Program-made: the position numbers and the translations under genes
The notes under the pieces: generated by a model
What the model saw: the letters and a program-made list of their open reading frames with translations, nothing else
Databases searched by the model: none
What the model was told of the DNA's origin: nothing
Shown here: positions 1 through 5,322 of the stretch, one piece after another
How positions within the stretch are numbered: position 1 is the stretch's first letter
Layout of the letters: every line of letters starts with the position of its first letter
DNA from: Paracoccaceae bacterium
GTDB taxonomy: Bacteria; Pseudomonadota; Alphaproteobacteria; Rhodobacterales; Rhodobacteraceae
Length of the DNA stretch: 5,322 nt
Assembly (NCBI GenBank): GCA_029881635.1
Contig: JAOUMG010000188.1
Span: 1 to 5,322, forward strand
Direction of reading: 5' to 3'

Positions 1-281
1 GCGCCTCGCTTTCACTCGACATTCTACCCAACCCCCTCGAAGTGACCACCTCTCTCTACGAGACCCTCAAAAGACGGGGGCTGCGGCCCGTCCGCGCTGT
101 CCAGAGGATCTCGGCAATCAACCTTGGGGCGCGCGAAGCCGAGCTTTTGAACCTGCCCGAGGGCGCGGCGGGACTATCCATCGAACGAACCTCATATCTT
201 GCGAGCGGACGGGTCGCGGAGCTCACCCGCTCGCTCTATCGCGGCGACGCATACGATTTCGTCGCCGAACTGCGCCTCTGA
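1..281 (+). CDS. GntR-family transcriptional regulator, C-terminal UTRA domain (partial, 5' end outside window)
   Basis: The reading frame is already open at base 3 and ends at TGA 279-281, giving the last 92 residues of a protein whose start lies upstream. These residues match the second half of a UTRA effector-binding domain: SLYETLKRRGLRP, then the R-T-x-Y strand in LSIERTSYLASGR, then the closing E-x-T-x-S-x-Y-R-G-D-x-Y-x-F block (AELTRSLYRGDAYDFVAEL). UTRA domains follow a GntR winged helix, which here would lie off the window, and bind sugar phosphates or similar small molecules. The gene sits 15 bases before a GlmS-like SIS enzyme and nagA, so a NagR-like role sensing GlcN-6-P or GlcNAc-6-P and controlling this operon is a reasonable inference. 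The in-frame GTG at 42 is internal to the conserved domain and is not the start. The family call is strong; the effector is inferred only from neighbours. Confidence 0.88.
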   Translation, partial: ASLSLDILPNPLEVTTSLYETLKRRGLRPVRAVQRISAINLGAREAELLNLPEGAAGLSIERTSYLASGRVAELTRSLYRGDAYDFVAELRL

Positions 282-296
282 TCGAAAGGGTTTCAA

Positions 297-1325
297 ATGT
301 CCTCTGAACCGACCCTGATGCACCAGGAAGTCCGCGAAATCCCGGCTGCTATCGACCGCCTATTGAGCCAGGGGGGCGGGGCGATACGCATTGCCGCGTC
401 ACTGGCCCGCGATGTCGATCCACGTTACTTCATCTCAATTGCCCGCGGCTCCTCAGACCACGCGGCCTCGTTTCTGAAATATGCCAGTGAACTTGTTCTG
501 CGCCGACCCATGGCCTCAGTCGGACCATCGGTCAATTCGATCTACGGCGTCGAACTCGATGCGCGCGGCGCTGTCTGCATCTCGGTGTCACAGTCGGGGC
601 AAAGCCCCGACATCGTACGCCTGACCGAAGCACTGCGCGACAGCGGTGCGCTGACGGTGGCTATCACGAATGATGAAAATTCACGCCTTGGCAGAGCCTC
701 CAACTCCACCTTGCCGATCCACGCTGGCCCCGAATTGAGCGTGGCTGCTACGAAAACATTCGTCGCCTCGCTGGTGGCGGGGCTTTGGTTCCTGGCCGAA
801 ATGCAGCAAGAAACCGATCTCATCACCGCCATCCACGCGCTTCCCGAAGCGCTCGACAAGGCCACGCGCTGCGACTGGTCGTCGGTAGTAGACGCAATCG
901 ACGGGCGTTCGCTTTTCACGATCGGACGCGGCCCCTCCTGGGCGATCTCCAACGAAGCCGCGCTCAAGTTCAAGGAAACCTGCCTGATCCACGCCGAAAG
1001 CTATTCTTCCGCCGAAGTACTGCACGGTCCAGTCTCGATTGTCGGAAGCGGATTTCCGGTTATCGCCTTCACTGCCCGAGATAAGGCCGAGGCAAGCGTC
1101 GCCGAAACCGCCGATGCGCTCGCCGAAAAAGGCGCGCGTGTCTTCGCGGTGACGAACCAAGTGAACAAGGCCACACCGCTGCCGCATGTGCGCACGGATC
1201 ACTGGCTGTGCGACCCGATCCCGGCAATCGTGTCTTTCTATGCCATGGTTGAAACTGTTGCTCTGGCGCGCGGCATCAACCCTGACAAACCGCGCCACCT
1301 GAACAAGGTCACCGAAACCGTATGA
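297..1325 (+). CDS. nagB-II: SIS-domain, GlmS-like glucosamine-6-phosphate deaminase (NagB-II type)
   Basis: This 342-residue protein has two SIS (sugar isomerase) domains and resembles the isomerase half of glucosamine-6-phosphate synthase. Domain 1 spans about 40-170, with the sugar-phosphate loop SQSGQSPD (98-105) and GPELSVAATKTF (144-155). Domain 2 spans about 200-342, with GRG (210-212) and AESYSSAEVLHGP (233-245). Three GlmS isomerase catalytic residues align: E227 (KFKE), H243 (HGP) and K337 in the C-terminal tail DKPRHLNKVTETV. The N-terminal glutaminase domain with its Cys2 is absent, so the enzyme probably runs in the catabolic direction, GlcN-6-P to fructose-6-P plus ammonia, as the NagB-II class does. 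Its position between a GntR regulator and nagA supports this. The start ATG follows GAAAGGG (284-290) at 6 bases, and the stop overlaps nagA by four bases (ATGA). An AgaS-like role on galactosamine-6-P is the main alternative. Confidence 0.87.
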   Translation: MSSEPTLMHQEVREIPAAIDRLLSQGGGAIRIAASLARDVDPRYFISIARGSSDHAASFLKYASELVLRRPMASVGPSVNSIYGVELDARGAVCISVSQSGQSPDIVRLTEALRDSGALTVAITNDENSRLGRASNSTLPIHAGPELSVAATKTFVASLVAGLWFLAEMQQETDLITAIHALPEALDKATRCDWSSVVDAIDGRSLFTIGRGPSWAISNEAALKFKETCLIHAESYSSAEVLHGPVSIVGSGFPVIAFTARDKAEASVAETADALAEKGARVFAVTNQVNKATPLPHVRTDHWLCDPIPAIVSFYAMVETVALARGINPDKPRHLNKVTETV

Positions 1326-2497
1326 CTTACACCGTAACCTTCAGAAACGGCCCGATATTCGACGGAACTCATCTTCTGGACGCCCATGCGCTGCGCTTCG
1401 AGAACGGGCGGGTCGCCTTCCTTGGGCCAGCGATTCAGGCGCCAACATCGGGCCACACGATCGACCTTGCTGGCGATATCCTCTTTCCTGGCTTCGTCGA
1501 TCTTCAGGTAAACGGCGGCGATGGCATTCTCTTCAATGCCGACCCGTCCACCGCCACACTCCGACGGATCGCGGCGGCGCACCGCGGCCTCGGCGTCACG
1601 GCGTTTTTGCCCACGCTGATCACAGACACCACCGAAAAAACCCGCGCCGCCATTGTCGCCGTTGAGGATGCCCTTCGCGAAGGAGTGCCGGGCATCGCCG
1701 GTCTGCATCTTGAAGGCCCACATCTTTCGGTCGCGCGCAAGGGCGCCCACGATCCCGTCCTGATCAGGCCGATGGAAGCCGAGGATCTCGACACATTGCT
1801 CAGGGCTGCCGAAACGTTGCCGCTGCTCAAGGTCACCGTTGCCCCCGAAACCGTTAGCGAGGATCAGGTCGCAACGCTTGCGCGCGCAGGCGTGCTGGTT
1901 TCGCTTGGCCACAGCGATGCGGATTATGAGACGTGCCGACGTTACTTTGCAGCGGGCGCCAGCTGTGTCACACATCTTTTCAACGCAATGAGTCAACTTG
2001 GTAACCGCGAACCGGGACTCGTCGGTGCTGCGCTGGCAAGCGGCGAGGCCTCTGCCGGCCTGATTGCGGACGCAGTCCATGTTCACCCAGAGTCGATCCG
2101 CACGGCATGGAAAGCGAAAACCGGACCGGGCCGCATCTTCCTTGTTAGCGACGCAATGGCCGTTGCTGGATCGGATTTGACTGAATTCGAATTGGGTGGA
2201 CGCCTGATCAAACGGAAGAATGGCATTCTGACACTGGCCGATGGCACACTAGCAGGCGCCGATTTGGACCTCGCAAAGGCCGTTCGCACGATGGTTGAGA
2301 AGGTAGGTATCGACATCGCTTGCGCACTCCAAGCCAGCACCAGCATCCCTGCAGGTTTGATTGGGCTCGACTATGGTTTCGATCGGGTAACCGATGTCGT
2401 CCGGCTATCGGCGGATTTGTCCGGTATAGTCCCAATCAGGTACGACGCTGCAGCTGCTCCAGAAATCAATGTAGAGGCGGGCAGGTTTTCGCGATAA
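1322..2497 (+). CDS. nagA: N-acetylglucosamine-6-phosphate deacetylase
   Basis: This 391-residue cytoplasmic amidohydrolase removes acetate from GlcNAc-6-phosphate, giving GlcN-6-P for the enzyme encoded just upstream. The family blocks occur in order: PGFVDLQVNGGDG (56-68), where NagA has Q-x-N instead of the usual amidohydrolase H-x-H; GLHLEGPHL (127-135) with metal ligand E131; SLGHSDADYE (194-203) with H197; THLFNAM (217-223) with H218; IADAVHVH (248-255) with H253; and LVSDAM (274-279) with catalytic D277. The length is close to the usual 380 or so residues, so the gene looks complete and intact. Its ATG lies in the ATGA overlap with the SIS gene, and the nearest Shine-Dalgarno-like AAGG (1305-1308) is about 13 bases away, suggesting translational coupling. 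One small oddity is AGADL (311-315), where many NagA proteins have AGS. It is the last gene of the operon within this window. Confidence 0.95.
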   Translation: MTYTVTFRNGPIFDGTHLLDAHALRFENGRVAFLGPAIQAPTSGHTIDLAGDILFPGFVDLQVNGGDGILFNADPSTATLRRIAAAHRGLGVTAFLPTLITDTTEKTRAAIVAVEDALREGVPGIAGLHLEGPHLSVARKGAHDPVLIRPMEAEDLDTLLRAAETLPLLKVTVAPETVSEDQVATLARAGVLVSLGHSDADYETCRRYFAAGASCVTHLFNAMSQLGNREPGLVGAALASGEASAGLIADAVHVHPESIRTAWKAKTGPGRIFLVSDAMAVAGSDLTEFELGGRLIKRKNGILTLADGTLAGADLDLAKAVRTMVEKVGIDIACALQASTSIPAGLIGLDYGFDRVTDVVRLSADLSGIVPIRYDAAAAPEINVEAGRFSR

Positions 2498-2635
2498 CGT
2501 AGGTGGCCTGACAGATGGATGCAGGTATTTAGGGTGCATTACGGAATGGCGCGACTGAGAACCGCGTCGGAGCGGCCTGTATCGTCATCGGTGGGTTGGC
2601 GATCCGCAGGGTCCAGGCGACTAGGTCTTTTCACT
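2498..2635. other. Convergent intergenic gap, nothing recognised
   Basis: These 138 bases separate the end of nagA (+) from the end of the small membrane protein gene (-). Two short inverted repeats are present: ATGCA 2519-2523 with TGCAT 2535-2539 (loop 11), and CCGC 2562-2565 with GCGG 2572-2575 (loop 6). Neither is followed by a T-run in either direction, so I do not call an intrinsic terminator. Transcription from the two sides may end by Rho or run into the opposite unit. I see no small ORF with a ribosome binding site, no tRNA and no repeat. Base composition does not stand out from the flanks. Confidence 0.5.
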
Positions 2636-2860
2636 CTACCGAATGATCCGCGCCAGCACCTTCAGAAACGCTTGCGGGATATCCTCGGGCTGGTAGCCTT
2701 CGGCACTATAGATATAAGCCGCGACCACCATCGCCGCGCCGATGGCCGCGAAAACGATGGCACCCAGAAGCGAGCGATCGGACGCAAAGGCGGAAATCAT
2801 TGCCGGGAACGACAGGATGATAATGACGATGCCCGATATGAGAACCAGATCGGTATCCAT
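2636..2860 (-). CDS. Small two-helix membrane protein of unknown function, downstream of pyk
   Basis: This 74-residue protein has an N-terminal hydrophobic helix (about 5-25, LVLISGIVIIILSFPAMISA), a short polar turn (AFASDRS) and a second hydrophobic helix (about 31-51, LLGAIVFAAIGAAMVVAAYIY). A 23-residue tail, EGYQPEDIPQAFLKVLARIIR and the two residues before it, could form an amphipathic helix. There is no cleavable signal peptide or enzyme motif. The start ATG (2858-2860) is preceded at 5 bases by GGAAAGG (2866-2872), which supports real translation. It begins 36 bases after the pyk stop on the same strand, so it is probably co-transcribed with pyk. From memory, similar proteins with a DIP-x-x-F-x-x-V tail occur beside pyk in Rhodobacterales, always as hypothetical proteins; I could not verify this. 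Function is unknown, and a membrane link to glycolysis would be speculation. Confidence 0.8.
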   Translation of the reverse strand: MDTDLVLISGIVIIILSFPAMISAFASDRSLLGAIVFAAIGAAMVVAAYIYSAEGYQPEDIPQAFLKVLARIIR

Positions 2861-2896
2861 GACTGCCTTTCCGGGTACCCTTGGGATGGGTCCGGT

Positions 2897-4342
2897 TTAC
2901 TCCGGATCGGTCCGGAAGATCAATCTTTCGTCACAGGGCGCAACACGCAGGATATTGGTGGTTCCCTTGACGTTGAAAGGCACGCCGGCGGTCACCACGA
3001 TCTGCTCTACCTCGGTCGCGAAACCTTCCTTGCGGGCGGCGCGGGCGGCATTGACAACAGCCATCTTGAAACGGTCGACTGAATCGGTCAGCACACAATG
3101 TACGCCCCAGGTCAGGCAGAGCCGGCGCAGCGTGCCGACAATCGGTGTCAGTGCTATGATCGGCACATGCGGGCGTTCGCGGGCAACCAGGCTCGCGGTG
3201 GTACCCGACTGGGTGAAACAGCAAATAGCCTTGATATCCGTCGTCTCGGCAATCTCGCGCGCGGCTGAAACGATGGCATCTGCGACCGTCTCGCGGTTGG
3301 CCTTGCGGCTTGCGTCGATCACTTCGCGGTAAACCGGATCACGTTCGACCGACTTGGCCACATTGTCCATTGTCGCCACCGCCTCGACAGGGAACTGACC
3401 CGCCGCAGATTCCGCCGACAACATCACTGCGTCCGCCCCTTCATAGATGGCCGTGGCTACGTCCGAAACCTCGGCCCGCGTCGGCATCGGCGATTCGATC
3501 ATGGATTCCAGCATCTGGGTTGCCACGATCACCGGCTTGGCCGCAGCACGGCAGGCCCGCACGAGGCGTTTTTGAATGGGCGGCACCGAATGGATCGGCA
3601 ATTCCACGCCCAGATCGCCGCGCGCAACCATTACCCCGTCGGTAGCAGCCAGAATATCAGCAAATGCAGTCACCGCCGCGGGCTTTTCGATCTTGCACAT
3701 GATGGCTGCCCGACCCTTGACCAGAGCTCGGGCTTCAAACACATCCTCGGGGCGTTGCACGAAGGACAGTGCCAGCCAGTCAACCCCCAGTTCGCAGGCG
3801 AATTCCAGATCATTGCGGTCCTTCTCGGACAGCGCGGCCAGTGGCAGCACTACATCCGGAACATTGACCCCTTTATTGTTGGAAATGGTTCCGCCATTGG
3901 TCACCGTACAATCGGCAAAATCCTTGCCGCATTCGACAACTTTCAACCGTATCTTGCCGTCATTGACCAGAAGCGAGGCGCCTTTGGTCAGCGCTGCGAA
4001 AATCTCGGGATGCGGCAGGCAGACGCGCCGGCTATCCCCATGGGCCGGATCAAGATCAAAGCGGAACGCAGCACCGTCCTGCAAATCCTCCGACCCTTTT
4101 GCAAAGCTGCCAACACGCAGTTTCGGCCCCTGAAGATCAGCCAGAATGGCAATCGGGCGACCCACATCTGCCTCTACCTTGCGAATGGTCGCATGTCGTG
4201 CTGCCTGATCCTCATGTGTGCCATGGCTCATGTTCAGGCGAAACACATCCGCCCCCGCCTCATACAGCGCCCGGATGGTGTCATAGTCGCTTGAGGCAGG
4301 GCCCAGCGTTGCCACGATCTTTACATTGCGATTGCGTCTCAT
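2897..4342 (-). CDS. pyk: Pyruvate kinase
   Basis: This 481-residue protein catalyses the last step of glycolysis, phosphoenolpyruvate plus ADP to pyruvate plus ATP, in the cytoplasm. The N-terminal strand KIVATLGPASS (8-18) and DVFRLNMSHG (32-41, substrate-binding R35) open the barrel. The B domain follows DLQGPK (69-74) and runs to about 167. The active-site signature IMCKIEKPAAV (214-224) supplies catalytic K217 and metal ligand E219. RGDLGVELP (241-249) supplies D243, and ATQMLESM (274-281) and TRAEVSDVA (288-296) are also intact. The C-terminal regulatory domain (about 350-470) has CFTQSGTTA and ends in VPFNVKGTTNILRV. The length is normal for the family. The ATG at 4340-4342 is preceded by AAGGAT (4352-4357) at a good distance. 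L70, Q71 and K74 are the residues associated with potassium-independent pyruvate kinases. The small membrane protein gene follows at 36 bases. Confidence 0.97.
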   Translation of the reverse strand: MRRNRNVKIVATLGPASSDYDTIRALYEAGADVFRLNMSHGTHEDQAARHATIRKVEADVGRPIAILADLQGPKLRVGSFAKGSEDLQDGAAFRFDLDPAHGDSRRVCLPHPEIFAALTKGASLLVNDGKIRLKVVECGKDFADCTVTNGGTISNNKGVNVPDVVLPLAALSEKDRNDLEFACELGVDWLALSFVQRPEDVFEARALVKGRAAIMCKIEKPAAVTAFADILAATDGVMVARGDLGVELPIHSVPPIQKRLVRACRAAAKPVIVATQMLESMIESPMPTRAEVSDVATAIYEGADAVMLSAESAAGQFPVEAVATMDNVAKSVERDPVYREVIDASRKANRETVADAIVSAAREIAETTDIKAICCFTQSGTTASLVARERPHVPIIALTPIVGTLRRLCLTWGVHCVLTDSVDRFKMAVVNAARAARKEGFATEVEQIVVTAGVPFNVKGTTNILRVAPCDERLIFRTDPE

Positions 4343-4476
4343 ACGGGCAACATCCTTATGCTGATTGCGCTACCATTCCGGGCCGTCCCTCTATGGCCGA
4401 AAACCTTGAGCACAGCAACTGGCGCTTTGACCAATGCTCGGCTAAAGGAAACTGTTCTTCAAACCGTGACCAGACC
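4343..4476. promoter_or_regulatory. Divergent promoter region between pyk and the amidohydrolase gene
   Basis: These 134 bases lie between two divergently transcribed genes, so the pyk promoter and probably the amidohydrolase promoter must be here. Individual boxes are weak. For pyk (- strand) the best pair I see is TTGCTG (4413-4418) and CATAGA (4390-4395) with a 17-base spacer. For the + strand, TTGACC (4427-4432) is a fair -35, but the hexamer 17 bases on (AACTGT, 4450-4455) is poor; TTGAGC (4406-4411) with ACCAAT (4430-4435) at 18 bases is another weak option. GGCCG occurs twice (4381-4385 and 4395-4399), too short to call an operator. The region is certain from gene layout; the boxes are guesses. 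Confidence 0.45.
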
Positions 4477-5214
4477 ATGACAGACGCCCCATATGAGATC
4501 ATCGGCAGTGACCGGCCATCCCGCTGGCTTGTAACTTGCGACCACGCGACCAATCGGGTGCCTGACTGCCTTGGCGGCACATTGGGTCTGCCATCAGCCG
4601 ACATGGGTCGCCACATCGCCTATGACGTCGGTGCAGCTGGCGTGACGCGGCGCCTGGCCGACCGGTTGAACGCCCGCGCGATCCTCGCCGATTTCTCGCG
4701 GTTGGTAATCGACCCCAACCGGGGCGAGGATGACCCGACCTTGGTGATGAAGCTTTATGACGGCACCATCATCCCCGCCAACCGCCATGTCGATGCCGCC
4801 GAGACGGAACGCAGGCTCAACACCTTCCACCGCCCCTATCACGCCGCCTATGAAACACTGGCCACCCGCCTCGAGAATACCGTGATCTGCGCCGTCCACA
4901 GCTTCACTCCGCGGCTAAATGGCCGCTCACCACGCCCCTGGCCCATTGGCGTACTTTATTCGCACCATGACGACCGGTTAGCCAAACCTTTGATAGCCCG
5001 GCTGGAGGCCGAAGGCTTTCTGACCGGCGATAACGAACCATATCTTGGCCATCTTGACGGCGACGCAATCGACCGGCACGCCCTGCAAAAGGGCCGCCCC
5101 AACGTGCTGATTGAACTTCGAAATGACCTCATCGCGCAGGAAGATGGCCAGATCGCCTGGGCAGACCGGCTGGCCCCGATCCTTGACGACGTGCTCAGCC
5201 AGTCCCAGCTATAG
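4477..5214 (+). CDS. N-formylglutamate amidohydrolase family protein
   Basis: This 245-residue protein belongs to the N-formylglutamate amidohydrolase (FGase) family, whose characterised members hydrolyse N-formyl-L-glutamate to glutamate and formate at the end of one histidine degradation route. Family blocks are visible: TCDHATNRVP (20-29), HIAYDVGA (46-53), SRLVIDPNRG (74-83), HSFTP (141-145), RPWPIGVLYSHHD (153-165), and the closing NEPYLGHLDGDAIDRH (186-201) with IELRND (212-217). H23, D50, H141 and E213 are plausible metal or catalytic residues, but I cannot assign them firmly. The frame is open far upstream, into the pyk 5' end, so ATG 4477 was chosen because the protein matches the family from just after it and it lies outside pyk. 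It lacks a clear Shine-Dalgarno sequence; AAAGGAA (4444-4450) is too far away. No hut genes are nearby, so the physiological substrate is uncertain. Confidence 0.88.
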   Translation: MTDAPYEIIGSDRPSRWLVTCDHATNRVPDCLGGTLGLPSADMGRHIAYDVGAAGVTRRLADRLNARAILADFSRLVIDPNRGEDDPTLVMKLYDGTIIPANRHVDAAETERRLNTFHRPYHAAYETLATRLENTVICAVHSFTPRLNGRSPRPWPIGVLYSHHDDRLAKPLIARLEAEGFLTGDNEPYLGHLDGDAIDRHALQKGRPNVLIELRNDLIAQEDGQIAWADRLAPILDDVLSQSQL

Positions 5215-5232
5215 CTGCAAAGGAGACCTCAC

Positions 5233-5322
5233 ATGGATGACGCCACCCGTACCGAACTCGAAGCCGCCGCATTCCGCGCGCTGCGCCACCACCTGATGGA
5301 AAAGCGCCCTGATGTGCAGAAT
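5233..5322 (+). CDS. DUF1244 family protein (partial, 3' end outside window)
   Basis: Only the first 30 codons are present; the frame is open to the window edge. The sequence begins MDDATRTELEAAAFRALRHH and continues LMEKRPDVQN, matching my memory of the N-terminus of DUF1244 proteins, which are about 95-100 residues long and widespread in proteobacteria with no established function. The start is well supported: AAAGGAG (5219-5225) lies 7 bases before the ATG, much better than the site of the preceding gene. It begins 18 bases after the amidohydrolase stop, so the two are probably one operon. The family call rests on a short stretch and could be confirmed from the missing remainder. Confidence 0.8.
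   Translation, partial: MDDATRTELEAAAFRALRHHLMEKRPDVQN

Noticed and set aside
42..281. Separate small gene starting at GTG 42
   Set aside because: The same frame is open upstream to the window edge, and the UTRA-domain match spans the GTG, so this is the tail of a larger regulator.
371..381. G-rich run (six G, C, four G) early in the SIS gene, considered for phase variation or a quadruplex
   Set aside because: The runs are too short and too few; they encode an ordinary Gly-rich turn.
681..1298. 205-codon open frame on the minus strand opposite the SIS gene
   Set aside because: No family resemblance and full overlap with a gene that has intact catalytic motifs.
1238..2086. Long open frame (282 codons) on the minus strand opposite nagA and the end of the SIS gene
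   Set aside because: Its translation is rich in Arg, Cys and Gly with no recognisable domain, and it lies wholly opposite well-supported genes. It is the open shadow frame expected in GC-rich coding DNA.
2519..2575. Two short inverted repeats considered as terminators
   Set aside because: Stems of 4-5 bp with loops of 6-11 bases and no T-run are expected by chance.
3572..4294. 240-codon open frame on the plus strand opposite pyk
   Set aside because: The sequence is antisense to a complete pyruvate kinase and shows no domain.
4099..4476. Upstream in-frame extension of the amidohydrolase gene
   Set aside because: It would run antisense into the pyk 5' end, and its translation does not resemble the family. 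ATG 4477 fits the family length.

Overview
The window looks like ordinary chromosomal DNA from a GC-rich alphaproteobacterium, most likely a Rhodobacterales (Roseobacter/Paracoccus-type) species. The evidence is the codon use and the association of pyruvate kinase with a divergent N-formylglutamate amidohydrolase-DUF1244 pair and a small two-helix membrane protein. I remember that association from alphaproteobacterial genomes but could not check it here. No tRNA, rRNA, CRISPR array, insertion sequence or phage gene is visible.

Bases 1-2497 (+ strand) are the end of an amino-sugar catabolic operon. It holds the C-terminal UTRA domain of a GntR-family regulator (cut by the window edge), a SIS-domain protein resembling the isomerase half of GlmS (probable NagB-II type glucosamine-6-phosphate deaminase), and N-acetylglucosamine-6-phosphate deacetylase (NagA). 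Spacing is tight: 15 bases, then a 4-base ATGA overlap. Together NagA and the SIS enzyme would turn GlcNAc-6-phosphate into fructose-6-phosphate, acetate and ammonia, with the GntR protein sensing an amino-sugar phosphate. Transporter and kinase genes are not in the window.

Bases 2498-2635 are a short gap where this operon converges on the next transcription unit. I see no convincing terminator in it.

Bases 2636-4342 (- strand) hold pyk (pyruvate kinase) and, 36 bases downstream of it, a 74-residue two-helix membrane protein of unknown function. The pyruvate kinase carries the DLQGPK sequence expected of the potassium-independent class.

Bases 4343-4476 are a divergent intergenic region that must hold the pyk promoter and probably that of the opposite unit. 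Bases 4477-5322 (+ strand) encode an N-formylglutamate amidohydrolase family protein and the first 30 codons of a DUF1244 protein with a strong ribosome binding site.

I did not find a clearly new system. The points most worth a second look are the residue signature of the pyruvate kinase, the SIS-type deaminase in the nag operon, and the unexplained linkage of pyk with the small membrane protein, the amidohydrolase and DUF1244.
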